Below the pieces are notes generated by a model that did no database searches, had not been told where the DNA came from, and saw nothing but the letters and a program-made list of their open reading frames with translations. Source: Adineta ricciae (lineage: Eukaryota > Rotifera > Eurotatoria > Adinetida > Adinetidae). Taken from it: a stretch of DNA of 64,000 bases. The translations under genes and the position numbers were made by a program. Below are positions 36,025-50,404 of this stretch, piece by piece. The stretch is from the NCBI GenBank assembly GCA_905250025.1, contig CAJNOJ010000042.1, positions 186,001 to 250,000 on the forward strand, read 5' to 3'. Positions within the stretch are counted from its first letter, which is position 1; every line of letters begins with the position of its first letter.

Positions 36025-39000
36025 TTATTTCCCGCTACTACCACCAAATAATCGTCTTTCTTTTAATTTCGTCATACTAGATGAACGCAATCGATTTCCA
36101 CTATGCGCTGAGTGTTGAAATGTGATCGTTTGCTGTGCGAGAAGTCGCTCTCGTATTCGATCAAGTTCAGCATGTTTGAGTTCTTTCAATTTCAGTTTTA
36201 AATGATCACGATCTTTACTTGACTTTATTCCCATAGCCTAAAACCAAATGCTCAGTCATCGATTCAATTTCGTCCCAAAAGACATTCATACTTTCATCTT
36301 CGTACTATCCAGTACGAGAAGCTTTTCACCATCGATATTTCGATTGAGAAACATCGGAATAAATGAGGTCATTTCTTGCGCTGTTAACCATTGAATACAC
36401 TGGTCAGATGTCCAATCTTTCACTTCAACAAACTGGAAGAGCAGCATTCAATATTCGACACGGTTTACTTTGCAATCTTACCTGATCAGTAGTCGTTGTT
36501 TTCGGACTTTTTGGCGAATGCTCTGAATATGGGAAAAACAATCGAATATTGTTCATTATGGTACAAATAACGTCTCTTGTACATACTTGTTGTCTCTTCT
36601 TGTGTGGGAACTTTGATATTTGACGTTTTGACTTCTAGATTCTCATGTTGATGATTGTTTGCTTCATCAAGTAACGGATTCGATGAACGTTTTGACGGCA
36701 GATTTCTCTGGCGTGTTTTCGCTATTTGTGTTTTATCCATCTGAATGCTATGGTTGAGTATTGGACTACGATCGACTTCAAAATCTGATTGAGTAGTTAA
36801 TTTCGTACTTGACAGCTTGTCTACAGTCGATGATGGTAGTCGAACTGAGGATGTTGCGGACGTATTTCGAGCTGGCAAACGTTCAGTTGAAAGAATATTT
36901 TGACCGGAACTTGTACGCGATCGAATTGGCACGCGTTCGGGTATATCTGGCGGTCGTAAAACAGCACCCTCTGTATTTGGATTAGGTAGCTTCGTGGCAC
37001 GTGTTGAAGGATCCTTTTGTATTTTAGTGTTAGTTAACATTCGTTCCAATTCTTCGGACTAAAATTCATAATTTTGTCTTTAGACATTAAACATCAATTG
37101 TCGGCGATACGAACTTTTTTAGTCAATTCCACGATCTTCTTTTGTTGTTGTTCATTTTTGTCCATCTGATGAGTTTGTTGTTCTCGTAGATCAGTTTCGC
37201 TAAACAAATTAGAAATAAGTCAGTCATTTCAATGCAAAGATTATATATTCACAAGAAAATCAAATTATTTATATGCATAATGAAATTATATGGATATCTT
37301 TTCTAAAGAGCCTTCACCTTCGTACGTACAAAATTGATCTTTTGTCATTCGAAAACTAAAGACGAATTTGCAAATGAAAGGATAACCAGTTTTACATACC
37401 GATCTTGTAGCTCTTTGATAAGTTTTTTCGCTTTCAAGTATTTCTCTTCGATATGCTCGAGATCTTTCTTTGTTTGTTCATAAATTTTCTAAATTAGAAC
37501 GGATTTACCCGTGAAATGATCCTTTTCATTCATGATAATCTACCTGATAATAATCTTTGTCTTTCTCAACATTTGCCAATGTTTTTTCCAATGATTCGTA
37601 ACGTTGTTTAAGAATCTCGAATTCGTTATCATTGGATTGTTTCTCGGACATTGACCACATTTGCTAAACGAAAGATACACTTACGAACGAACAAATATGT
37701 TCGATTTTCATTCATACCTCGTAATTTTTCTCATGCATTTTAGCTAATTCTTGGTGAGTTGAACTTTTAACTGTATCATCATCGTCAAATCTATCTTGAT
37801 CATTCAATTCTAAATTTGAAAACCCATCTTCAAGTATGTGTCGTTCACTATAAGTGTCATGATGATGTTGTAGCGCTCTTGACATTTCGTTACGATCTTG
37901 ATCCATTTGTAACGATTGCTGTATCAGGCGAAGAATTTCCGAATTTTCAACATCTTTCTCACGACCAATAACGAATCTAAAGTTGATTTTCGATTCATTG
38001 GTGAAGAAAAGCTTGAGAACATTCGATATTTACCTGACTAAGCCGGAAGTTGATTTGAGTACACTTGTAGCGTGTGTATGTGTAACGCCAACAAGCGACT
38101 TATCATCAACCTCAATTATCTGATCGCCTATTTGAATTCTAAATAAAAAAAAACGTCATAAAAGTAATCTCAAAAGATTTGACATCGGTCAAATAAAGTA
38201 ACAAAAGAAGGACGAATATCACACGTCATAGTGTTGATTAACGATAACGATTTTATTACACATACCGGCCATCCCGAGCAATTACACCCTGTGGATTGAG
38301 AGATTTAACAAAGATTCCCAATTTTTCTAAGCCACTATCAGCACCAACACCCATACCCAAAACACTGAAATGGAAATTATGGAATTAGATTTCCGAAAAA
38401 CTAACAGTTCTATTGAGCATACCTGATTCCAAGACCGTCAGGACCTACGAAAAATCAAGACTGAGATTGAGAGATTGAAAAAGTCAAGGACTCACCTTTC
38501 TCAATTTCAACATTGAAAACGTGCATTTTTTCAATTCGTTTTTCTAGTTCATATTCAGCTGACGCAGAAAATGGATCAATATCATCATTTCGTCGATTAT
38601 ATTCGCTTGGTGAATATGTTGGGTATACCTTAACACAAAATGAGCTACATAAAAATTCCGTTTTTCTCTAGAAATAACCTTACTCGAATCGGTGCATTGC
38701 TGAATTTAACTCTTCGAGTACCATCGGATGATACTGTAGTATCTTTTTCATCATTATCTGCTTCCGGTATACCTGGCTTCTCGTAGAAGATCGGTGATGA
38801 TGATGTACTAACTAGAGCCACATTTTCCGGTTCTAAAATTAATACATTTATAACAGATGAAACAATATAAAGGAGGAATCATTTATTATTTACCATTTAA
38901 CATTGGATTATCGATCCATTTCTGTTCTTCTTCTACTCCTTCATCCTCTTCATGCTCTTGAACAATTGAATTCGTTTCCGTTTTCTCTTCATCTCTAAGT

Positions 39001-40292
39001 GAAGATTCCTGTATATCACTTTCTTGAAATGATAATTTCGGCAATGAAGATTCAATTGTTGTCGGTTTGATAAATACTGTATTCAGATGATCCATACGTC
39101 GAAGAATATTCGACGGTAAAATCGACGCTACAATACGATTGGCGATTTCTTCATTCGAGGGTTTTGCATTCGTATCGTTTTCTTCACGTTGTTGTTTCTT
39201 TAATTGTTGAATGGCGTCAGCCGGAAAATCGTAGTGTTGATCAGAAGAACTTGCATGTTTACGGTTCACCATTGCATAATGAACGTCTTCGGTAGTGGTT
39301 ACAGCTTCTGTTACCGATGGAGGTGGCGGGGCCGATCGATGAATAGGAATTGAAATAAATGATCGCTCTGAATGTGTTGGCGATGATGCTGAAGATGATG
39401 TAGTAATAATTTGCACAGGAACTTCACGAACACGACTGGTCGTGAGATCCGCCGTTTTTGTTATATCTCTCATTTGTTGCTCCTGTTGTTGTTGTTGCTG
39501 CTGCTGTCGATGATCGATAATAATATCAGGAATATGTTCACTGTTTACTATCGATATATATGATTGTCCATTATGCATTAAATCTGGTTGATAAGTTTCA
39601 CTAATGAATTGATCATTGTGTCTGTTTGATTTGGTGCTTGTTGATGGGATAATTGTACGGGCTGCTTCTTCTTCTAATGTCTGGAACATTTCTTTAGCTT
39701 TACGAAATCGTATGGTATGATCTTCGTTGGTGGAGTTCGGTGGTGGTGGTGGTTGTGCTGCTGCTGCGGAGTTTTCACTCATTGCTAACGTTGACATTCC
39801 ATTACGCATCGAATTCATATTTAATGCATGATTATCTAATATACGAGGATTGGATAAACTTCGACTCCGTTCGATTATGGTTGATGCTGACGTTGTAGCT
39901 AATGGTAGTTGTGGCATTGGTGGCGATAAGGAATTCTCATCAGCTCCGTCCGCAATGCCACGTGATGGTGACACAAGATCTTGATGATGATGATCAGAAT
40001 AACGTGAACGATGTTCGCCTGGTTTCAAATCATTCAATGTTAATGCATATTGTGTAAATACACTACGTAATCGACTAACATGACCGATATATTTATTCGT
40101 TGTATTCGGATTGTTACTATTGCTATTGTGATTATGGTTATTAGTATTATTATTATTTGGTGATGTTCGTGTGTGATGAATTGTTGTGTTATTATTAGCA
40201 TCAGCCGTTGGCGAATCGATGATAAGACTTGATGCTGATTCAGTATGGGTAAAAAGAGAAGGTACAGCTGGTTGGATGAGGATATCTGCCAT
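36025..40292 (-). CDS. PPP1R9: neurabin/spinophilin homologue (PP1-targeting scaffold)
   Basis: Multi-exon gene. A large first exon (40292-38894) encodes a disordered N-terminus with Asn, Gln and Ser runs and a likely actin-binding region. Exon 2 (38832-38684) carries [13 protein letters not shown], whose RVKF is the docking motif for protein phosphatase 1. Exon 3 (38628-38496) continues with [21 protein letters not shown] 22-base exon (38444-38423) and exons 38364-38266 and 38138-38044 then complete a PDZ domain ([38 protein letters not shown]). Coiled-coil segments follow (about 37980-37080). A C-terminal SAM domain ([13 protein letters not shown], then [19 protein letters not shown]) marks it as neurabin-1-like, since mammalian spinophilin lacks SAM. 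It would organise PP1 on F-actin at synapses or junctions. Exons in the coiled-coil region were not individually joined. Confidence 0.93.
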
Positions 40293-43200
40293 TTGTTCTT
40301 CTCTTGTGTTCTGTTATCTCAATTTTCTTCGGTTTAGTTGCCCTCTTCTTGTTCTTTGTCTATAGAGAGTAACAGAAAGCAATGTGTTACTAATGTTTAC
40401 CGCCTGTCGCAATATTTCTCAGCTACTTACCAACAACCGTCCCACCTATCAATCACTAATAGTAAGCTTGTTCTCGTTGTTCTGAAAGAGATTGATACCA
40501 CAAAGAGTCAATGAAGGTTAACCAAGACATGAGAAACGTCGATAAGAACGAGTCAAGAGAAAATGAATATCTAAATAAAAAGATGATTTTACATGAAAAA
40601 TGCAACTTTCACTGATTGTGATCAGAAAAGACACTGCTCAATTACAAAAGAACAAAGAGAAAGAAAGATTTTTATCGATAGACGACTGCATCAAACTATG
40701 AAGAATTTTTCTCGTTTAGTAGAGAAAAAAATGAGAAATAAAGAAAAGAAACTGCCATCCAAGTGGACTAGTCTTTCTTGTGTATTTACAATGGAGGGAC
40801 AAAGAACTGAATGAACAAATGTCCAAGGACAACAAACATCAACGATGAAGAAAAGAAAAAAACCAATCAAATGCGTCTTTTCCCTTTACATAATTAATAA
40901 CAATGACGGGATCTTCTCTAATATCATTGATGTTTTACACATCACAGATTCACTCGAATTTTCGATAGAAAAAAAACAAATCGATTATGCTGAACGGACA
41001 TCCGTCTGACCATAATTGATCGATAGAATCGCCGTCAGCGACAAGCAATAACTGTGTGTGTGGTCGCACGTAGTGGGAGAGAGAGAGAAAGAGGGAGGAA
41101 GAAAATAAACATGATTGGCAATTTGTTGGATGAGTACGCCAATCATCAAAAGTTTTTGTTTTACTTCAGCGATATTAGACTCATACGACCTCTACCTGCT
41201 GCACCGATGACGTTTCAATAATTTGTACGATAAGAACTTTTAATTTGTTTAGTAATTATCTTTTCTTTTCACAGAAGTTAAACACCATAAGAGAATTTAT
41301 TCCATTTTATAACATGAGATGTTATTTTTTGCAAAGGTATAAAAAAGAAGTAATTACGTAACCTTGATTTTTCCTCCAAAACACTTTTCCATCATTGTCA
41401 CATTTTTCTTCGTTTTTTGGTATGATCATCTTCATTCAAAACTATTTGCTTACTTTCCATCTTATCTCAATTTGATGTTATTTTCAGCTTTTCTATTTAT
41501 AGCCTTCGTATTAAGTTTCGTGATACCATTTGGAGTTGAATTTTTCACTAGGTCAGCGTGCCCTATTTTTAGCACCCTGCATAAACGAACAACGTTTCGG
41601 CTCTTTTTCATCATTTGTCAAGCTTATTTTGGTGCTGTATTATTTCCATTAGAATAAGTATCATTGTTTGTCTTCTGCTTCTTATACTAATACCACAAAT
41701 AGATCTTATAAAAGAAGAAATTATACATGTCACGAGAGCATATTGCGACGTATGTTGTTACTATTAGTATTACTCGAAGAAATCGTCAATCTTGTTGTCA
41801 ATAGAGACTTTTTTTTCAGGAAAAAACAAACGAGTATAAAAATAGAAAAGAAAAAAACCGAAGAGAGAGAGAGAGGGAGCGAGCGAGCGCGAGAAAAAGA
41901 AAGAGAATCCAGAGCTTTAGTTATATCTCATCTTTTTTTTTGTGACGTCCGTGTAGTCGCGAGGAGAGAATACGAATGCAACTCAGGTCGCTACTACGAA
42001 AACATGAAAGAAAATCTCCTATGTTGCAAGATTTGGGATATTTTTAGCAACATCTCGTTTTCTCTCTCTCTCTCCTCTCTTTCTTTCTATTCTTTTCTTC
42101 ATCCTTTCTTTTTCATTTGATGCATGTGCATTGTGTCAAGATATGACAACAGGTCGTTCCGATTGCGTGTGTGCGCGTTTTTCCCTTCTTCTTTATACGA
42201 AAGCTACTCTTTACACATGACTAGTTTTCTGAAAATGAAATTTTCTTGAGACGTAACTTCTATTTTTCAAATAGTATTCTTCGGCTTTTCCCATATAAAC
42301 ACAATTCAAATATATAAATCTCTTGAAAAGCTACTCGTCTATGAATTTTAATTCATCGTCATGGCAAATGTGAAGATTAGGAAAAGACAGCAAGTTTTTA
42401 TTTTCTTTCCTAATGTGTATAAAACGACCTTTGTCGTTGAAAGAAATAAGAATGTTGCGTACATTGGCAATCATCGCCTTAGATTTATGCCTGAAGATTC
42501 TGTAATCGACAGAAATAGAAAGAAAAAGAAAATAGAATGCTTGATGAGTGTCTATATTGAAAAAACAGGAAAGAAATACACATCGTGTTATTTAGATTCA
42601 TTTGCTAGGCAAAAAAAGAGAAAAGAAAGTAACGAAAGAGAAAAAAAAACAAGTTCGATAGAAAATATATTCATTCATGTATTAATCGATAAAAGAAATG
42701 AAGAAGCAAACAAAAATAGATATTATTTCGAGACGATACCTTTCATATCTACTTATTATATCTATATATAGCTATGTATATTACGAAACAGACATTGCCA
42801 ATCTTCTCATAATCAGCGAATAAACAAATATTCGAACAGGTAATGACAAAAAGCAAAAATGTGCTTCAAATTGATTTAGCTCTTTGGCTTTCTTTATGAA
42901 AAGAATGCTCATAATTAAGGGGAAAAAAATATTCTTTTCCTTGTTATTTTTGAACAACTAACTGGCAGATTGTCATTATTCTTTCTTTCTTTCTTTCTAT
43001 TGCTCTCATTTTCCGTTCTTCCCGTTCGTGCAGAATTTCATGTCTTCTTGAGACGATTATTATTTTTGCTGGGCTATTCATTTATTTATTCTGTTTGTCT
43101 TTTTCTCATTTTCTTTCTCTTTTCCCCTACTTCTATTCATCTGTAAAAAAAACAAGAAAAGACACAGAAAAAGGTGCATATATATATATATATACGATGT

Positions 43201-44111
43201 TTTTCCCCCCGCCGTAAGGAGAAAACAGATTTTACCTATATGAAAAATATTGTTCACACGCCAAGAATAGAATCAAATTCAGCATGTCATATTACCCGTA
43301 TATTTACACATTAGAGAAGCGATCTTTTCCAACATGTTTTCATGCGAAAATAACGATTTAAAATAGCTTTATTGATGAGGACAGGTATAAGTACACGGAC
43401 GACAATCACAGCAGCCGTGCGAAAGAAAATGCAAATAACATGGTAAATGATTCGATAATGTTTTGTACTTTTTGGTAGCTGGTAAAAGTGTATAGACACT
43501 AGTAGAAGAAATACATGTACGACGTATGTAGAGTATCGTGACTATTACGTGATTGAAGAAGGTTCTTTACATTTCGAATGTTTTTTTTTGTAAGTGTCTA
43601 AGTATAGAAATATCGAATCTTTCACCACATTGGCAAATTGCGTTCGAAAACACTCGATGAATATGATTGATTGTTTGATTTTGTCAATGAAGAAAAAAAA
43701 AACATAAGTGGTAAAGATATTTAGAAATTTTCTTATTAATTATTAAATATTAAACGGTCTTTGTTAACTTTATTCATAATATGTTTTTGTCATGCTTCAT
43801 CTTTATTTTTTTCTTCTTTTATTTATTTCTTACTGCTGTTTTTTTTTCTCATTCATCTTTTCTAAAAAAAAAGAGCAGAATAACACACAGACGCATAAAA
43901 CGAAGAGGAGAAGAAGAAGGCGAAGAAGAAAACTACTCAAAACCCCTAGTCAACTGACAGGCACAGAGATAAAACAAATGACTAGCAGCATCTGTAGAGA
44001 AGTGTATCGTTTTTCTCTTTTCTTTTCTCTATTTTTATTGTACTTGATTACATTTTCACTTAGTCAGTATTCTTATTCTAGACTAATCTAACACAAACGG
44101 AACAAGCCTTC
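40293..44111. other. long intergenic region between neurabin and HDAC, low-complexity
   Basis: A 3.8-kb gap between divergent genes. It holds microsatellites: GA-rich near 41070-41105 and 41850-41910, (TC)n at 42060-42085, (TTTC)n at 42977-43000 and (TA)n at 43178-43194. Open frames of up to 150 codons (41668-42120, 42361-42771) are dominated by Lys, Arg, Ser and Phe from biased DNA and show no family. Likely promoters, 5' UTRs and 5' non-coding exons for both genes. Confidence 0.5.
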
Positions 44112-47100
44112 ATGGTTGATCTCTGTCGACTTTCGTCATTAACGACCAATGGTTCACTTGGTTCTGTTAATAATAGTAACGATTCAAATAATGGGAGTCA
44201 AAATTTCTTTCCATCATTATTCGTATGTCAACGGAAGAAGATCGACATGTACTTTTTTTTGAAAGAAAAATTTTGTCTTTTCTTAGCTCCCCTACTCACG
44301 GTTGATAGACCCTGAGCGACAAGATCCAGTCACTGTCGCTCTAGCAGCAGCAACGGCTGCAGTAATGGCCTCATCAGCAATGGAACGGACACGTCTCGAA
44401 GAAGAAAAATTACGTGTTCATACGAAAGATAAAAAAGATCAAAGTATGTTATGATAAAATGTACTCATTCATGTGCGCGAATGTTGTTATCTCAGGTGCA
44501 AATGCATCAGCTGAAGTGAAAACACATTTGAAAAGTTTTCTTCGTCGAAAATTACAAAAAGAAGGAAAACTCGAGTAAGTTCAATTCGAATTTTTATCAA
44601 GTGAACGAAACAGGCTCTGTAGGGATGAAGATTCTATGGAAATGTTAAGACGATTTCAGTCAGAACCTGTCCTTGCCAATCCACGTCGTGAATCAGGAAA
44701 CTTTAAAATCAAATCTGACTTACGTCAAAGTATCCTACATCGTCATCGACACATTACACCTATGTCAGATAAACGCCATCCGGTTCGTTCAACACCTTTC
44801 GCTCAACAACATCAACAGCAACAACAACAACATACGAGTAAGTTTAATTTTCAGCAGGAAAAATGCCAAAAGCAAAACATAAAATTTACATTAATATTCA
44901 AGAAAGACTATTTTAAGCCGAGAAGGAGTGCTCTATTTTCATGAAATTACACTCGAATGAATATAGCTACATTTGACATGATAAGAAACATTGTTTTTCA
45001 TTACGTGTCCTCGATGTAATTAGTTCCCTGGAGTTAGTGACATGTCATAACTTTATTTAAGCCGTGTTAAATCAGAAAACATACAAGAAGCTATTCTCTT
45101 TTTACTTTAAGTTCCATCAATTCCGATAATGTCATTCGATTCTCAGTCGTCCACAATACCGCACCCAGAACAATTGTGGCTTGACTTAAATGATCTTCAA
45201 CGTAAACTCTACAGTTGTTATTCGACCGGTAAACTTTTCCTTTCCTCAAAGAAACTATTCAATTGAAATCTGTTGTTGTTTTTTCCTTCTTCTTCTTCAC
45301 AGGTTCACTTTGTGGAACAAATGTTATTCAACCTAAACATTTAAAAATGACACATGACAATCAACATCGAACAAATATTCTCGGTCCTAAACATTTCATC
45401 GTAGAAGAGGAAAACGAAGCGTTGTTAGCTAAAGAATTAGAAGAAGCCAAAATTCAAAGTGCACATAATAGTCATAGTTCAATGCACAGTAGTCAACCAC
45501 ATATGTTCAATTTCACATCCAATGATTCATCAATTAAAGCTTTGAATGTAAGACAGAGGAGTTGCGAATCATCTTAAGCATGTTTTCTTTTCTGAATAGT
45601 TACCAAGTGATCGTTTAATGTTACATTCCAAGTCATTATCATCCCTATCAGCATTAGCACCATCAGTCGATGAAAAATTAAAACGATGTCTTTCAGGTTC
45701 CATACAAATGCGCTTTACTACAGGTAAGTTTTCAATGGTTTCGTGCGAGATGATGATTGAGCCTACTCTATTTTGCTTTCAAGGGATTGTATACGACGAT
45801 GAAACACTAAAACATGAATGTTATTGCAAACGTACAGATCTTCATCTTGAAAATCCTCGCCGTCTACTTGTTATTTATGAACAGTTAAAAAAATCCAACT
45901 TACTAAATGATTGTGAACTTATTCAAAGTTATTGTGCAACTATTGATATGTTAACCGATTGCCACAAGTAAGTCAGTTAAGAAGAAACTCACTTGAAAAT
46001 AATCGTCTTTCTCTCTAGTCCTACACATGTATATCTATTTGGTTGTGATCCACGACAACGCACACAACAATCATCGGCATTACTAACTGAACGACTAAAT
46101 TCAATTGTACAACTACCTTGTGGTGGTTTTGGTATTCACGATGATGCTGACACAATTTGGAACCAAGCTTACACGGCACGTGCTTGCCGTTTAGCAATTG
46201 GCAATACGATTGCGTTGTCAAAATATGTCGTCGACGGCAAATTAAAGAATGGCTTTGCCCTTGTAAGACCACCAGGTCATCATGCAGCGCAAAAACCGTT
46301 AGGTTTCTGTTACTTTAATACAGTTGCCATAACAGCTAAATATCTGAAAAAGCACCGAAATATCGAACGAATTGCTATTGTTGATTGGGATATTCATCAT
46401 GGCAATGGCACACAAGACTTAACCTACGATGATCCGGATATTCTTTATATTTCATTACATCGGTACGATAATGGAACATATTTTCCCGGCGGTGGTCGAA
46501 TTGAAGAAGTTTGTGAAAGAAATTTGTCGCATAGAAACAAATGTGACTTGTAATTTAGTGTGGACGCGACGCTGGCTTAGGTAAAAATATCAACATAGCT
46601 TTCTCTGGCGAACCGCAATCAGTTATGACGGATGTCGAGTATCTCGCAGCATTTAGGTAGGTCATTAAATCGGTTGAATTTGGGAGTTGACAGAAACTAA
46701 ACGATGCGTTTTTCTATTAAATTGTGTAGAAGTATTGTCATGCCTACACTGCAGCAATTTCAACCTCAATTAGTTCTTGTTTCCAGTGGGTTTGATGCTT
46801 GTATGGGACACCCACATCCGCTTGGCGGTTATGAATTAACACCAACATGTAATACTAATGAAACAGAAGTAGTTTTACAATTTCGCATTTCTCATTTTTC
46901 TCTCAGGTTTTGGCTATATGACAAATCAACTAATGAAACTTGCTGATGGAAAAGTTGTATTAGTTCTTGAAGGTGGCTATGAATTAAATGCATTGGCTGA
47001 ATGTGGAAAAACATGCGTGAAAACTTTACTAGGACATGAGGTAGGACTTTGTAGTTCGATTTGGAGCTGAACTTTGATTTTGTACGATCAATTCCAGGTA

Positions 47101-47324
47101 CCATCGTTTAGTAAAGAAACTCTCGAAGCCAAACCAAATGCACATGCGGTACGGAGCTTGAAAAACGTTATAGAAATCCAACGTATGTTAATAAATAGCA
47201 TGACGGAAATTACCATTTTGTTTCTTTTGTTTTTCTTTGCTTATTTACAGGTGAATTCTGGTCGTCACTTGAACAATCTAAACATTTAGTTCCTATGTCA
47301 CATAAACAAGCGATTATTTCGTGA
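44112..47324 (+). CDS. HDAC4: class IIa histone deacetylase (HDAC4/5/7/9 type)
   Basis: Fourteen exons (44112-44222, 44287-44443, 44496-44574, 44623-44837, 45112-45228, 45303-45547, 45600-45723, 45784-45967, 46019-46508, 46559-46656, 46730-46848, 46907-47040, 47098-47182, 47251-47324) give 2232 bases and 743 residues in an unbroken frame. The N-terminal half is regulatory, with a helical Glu/Arg segment and Gln runs. The catalytic half shows [31 protein letters not shown], the zinc/charge-relay [17 protein letters not shown] and HPLGGYELT. The end has LEGGYELNA, where vertebrate class IIa enzymes have LEGGH: the transition-state Tyr is present here (codon 46978-46980). Class IIa HDACs repress MEF2 targets and shuttle by phosphorylation and 14-3-3. 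The symbol stands for the class, not a specific orthologue. Confidence 0.93.
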
Positions 47325-49534
47325 ATTACAAAATATTTTTCTCGTTCCAGTGCACTACGCAAAGAATCATCATATTGATGTTATTGGTTTGCTCGTGACG
47401 GTAACGATGATGTGTATAAAACAGCACACATCAATAAGTTGTTTCCTTCCTTTCTTTTGTCAACTGTATCTCATGATGTTTAACCGGTAAATTTCTAATT
47501 CATCTGTTCATTTCCCTTTTCATTTTTTTTCTTTCGTCAATATTGTTGTCTATTCGGATTTTCTTTTTCTATTCGTTTATTTATTCGTATTCTCTTCTAA
47601 AAAACAAGAAAGGCAAACTGCTAAGCAGCTGTATGTGTTTATTTTCTCGTTTTTTTCTTCAACAAGAACAACATTGTCTCGGAAAGACTAAGGTTGTCTT
47701 CCGTTGAAATTCTATTTATTTTTGTCTTTTTCATGCTGATATGTGTTTGATTTTTCTTCATTCTCTTTCTTTTCATTGTCTCGCTCAACATTCATTGCGT
47801 TAAATATGTAGTTATGTCTTCAGCATATTCTTATGCATTCATAATTACACTTTAATAATAAAAATATCAACGGAAAATCGACAATTTTCAAGTTCTTGCA
47901 GTTCATTTGAATAGAAATATGAAAAACTTTGATTATGAGTTAGAGAAGTGCATTGTGACTTGGCGTTTCAATGAGAAATCCATGTTGGCTGTCACTCAAA
48001 AAAGAAGTATAAGCGTCTATAGACACTTTATTATGTTAGTTGAATAGGTAATTTTGCGTCAAATTGCCTGAACTTCTTTAATGGTAGTTATTTTTAAACT
48101 AAATATGAAAACATTAATAATCTGACATGAAAACTTTCATATAGAGTTAGATCGCCTAGTAAAACGTTCCCTCGAAGAATAATAGTGATGAAAGGAATTT
48201 TAATATGTTTAGATAATGTCGCAGCAATTTGTCAATTTTCTAAATTGTACTTTCTGCCCTTCTCATTACGCTCTTCTATTTTCTTTTCTCTTCGTACTGC
48301 ATATCGTGAGACGTAATATTCATTACGATAATCTGCCTTCGGTAGATATCGCGTATACAGTTAGCCGTCAAACTTTGTTTTTGACAAACTTGGCTCACTA
48401 ACAAGAAAATGTTTATCCGCCAGTAGTTATTTACAATCGTTCGTAACAAAATGAAACAAAATGGATCATAATTGAAATGATCTGTAGAATATATGCTCGA
48501 TGTTGGAAAAAGAAAGACAATTTGAACGTCAAAGAAACTAAGGCCGTTTTATATAAGTGGCTCACAATGTTTGATCCAGTTGTAGATTTATTGCATGATG
48601 TTTAAGAGCAAGGAAACATTTTAATGCTGTTCGAGTAAACATAATGGAATACCTGGAGAACGGAAGAGAACTTTGAGTATAAAAATGTTTCATCAGCTAT
48701 TTCTCGAGTAAAATGATTTGTCGAGTTCTACAAAATTTTCATGTTTGAGGTTGAAAAGTTGAATGAGCGACAGCAACTTGACGGGAGAAGAGTGTGTGCT
48801 ACTCGGAGCTCGAATAGCCACAGTCGTCACCTACATTTTTAAAATAAACCTTTAACTGTCGGGGAAAATCGTTCTTTCCCCACCGTTGAATATTAGATGA
48901 AAACAGAATGATTCTAATTTTGCGAGAGTGCATTTTTACTGAACGGCTTGAAGCCGAACAAGATTTGAATATCACAACAGTAAAAAGATCTGTGAAAAAA
49001 ACTAGTCATGATTGAAGCGTTTGGTTTAACGATAGATCAAACGAATAACAACCGTTCCGTAGTAGAAGCTGAAGCTTTAAATAGATACGGTTGTAATTAA
49101 CATATGAGAGTAAAGAGAACAGCTTTATACGATAAATTTTCCGGCTACTAATACTGATTAGTTAGCTTGAGAGATCTATGGCGCAGTATTCTCGCGAGCT
49201 AAATTCCTTTTCATGACAAGTTATAAAATAGATGATGAAAATGTACTAAAGGTCGACATGTTCGTGCAATTCATTCGTATCTCGCTTGATAAAATGTAGA
49301 ACACTATATGGCTTGAAGTTTTAACTATGTTGAGCAGTTTGAAAACCATCTGTCTGCGATATGAAATCTGTTTGCGCAATATTATCTCACTCCCATAAGT
49401 ATTCCTATTTTCACAAAACTGATGAGTGGTTTATTTTTTTATTTATTTACTACAAAGGACTTTTTTTTAAAAATCTCAAATAGAAACATTGTCTAATGAA
49501 CTCTTTGATAGTCATGTCATTGTTTATAACAAAT
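47325..49534. other. intergenic, no supported gene
   Basis: Contains the HDAC 3' UTR; an AATAAA signal with nearby AT-rich sequence occurs around 47855. The rest (47900-49530) is AT-rich and shows no recognisable exon on either strand. A 61-codon frame at 48216-48401 has no support. Confidence 0.45.
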
Positions 49535-49889
49535 TTAAACTTTACAATCCAACATTACACTTGGACGTGATTGACACAGACGTCGTGTTCGTGATTCCAT
49601 AAGAAACTGAACATTGAGACTTGATCGACGAATTGGTGCTAATGACTGTCGTGTGCATGAATTTCTTCGAATTGTAGCGACTGCTATCATCGGTGTTGCT
49701 AATTGAATACCTGTATGAGACAAATAGTTATCATTTTTTTCATAAAGAAATACACAATTCAGGATGTACTTCGTTCTTTTTTCTGGCATTTTTTGATTAT
49801 TTTAATGGAAGTATAAATTAGAATTAGAATAGAAATGCTCACACCGATATAAAAATAGATTTCATTGATGAACTGAGTATGAATTGATT
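49535..49889 (-). CDS. 3' exons of an unrecognised membrane protein (partial)
   Basis: Two exons, 49889-49845 and 49710-49535, fit each other in phase across a GT/AG intron (49844-49711). They encode a C-terminus with a hydrophobic stretch (NEIYFYIGIQLATPMIAVAT) followed by an Arg/Ser-rich cytosolic-type tail ending MLDCKV. I do not recognise the family. Upstream exons were not found; they may lie between 49890 and 50400, or this may be an alternative 3' end of the unknown gene at 50405-51566 on the same strand. It could also be a spurious frame. Confidence 0.35.
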
Positions 49890-50404
49890 CTAGAAATAAA
49901 GAGGATTGTTAATGTTTCATCATGGAGAAAATGAAAAGAGACCTCTTCTTTCTATTTATATTCAACTAAAAGGTACAGATTTGTCTTCTTGTTTCCTTAT
50001 ATAGAAAAAAATTAACTCGCTCAAAATAAACGAGAGGTTTCAAAATTGAGGACGAATAGACTCATATGTTAACATCTCATTTTGTCCTTACTTTCAATCG
50101 GATCGTTTTTCGTCAATGACATTGATTATTAAACACATCTGTCGTGCAGATAATAACGAAAAAAGAATAATTCAATGCATTCTTTTGTACTGCGGCCATT
50201 AACAGAGACATTTGCGCATGAGAAGTGAAAGAATAACTTTGGCACAGTTAAACAAGAATCTCGCGCGAATGCCAATGAAAAGACAATCAGCAATTCGTCT
50301 CATAAATCTTCAGCATAACAAAGGTTACAAGCAAAGAAAATTTCATGTTTTTTTTATTAATATTAAATTACAGAGAAAATCTTTGTTTTTTAAATGAAGA
50401 TATT

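Noticed and set aside
41668..42120. 150-codon plus-strand frame
   Set aside because: Crosses GA-rich and TC-rich microsatellites; composition explains its length.
42361..42771. 136-codon plus-strand frame between neurabin and HDAC
   Set aside because: Lys/Arg/Ile-rich translation of AT-rich DNA, no family resemblance, no splice partners.
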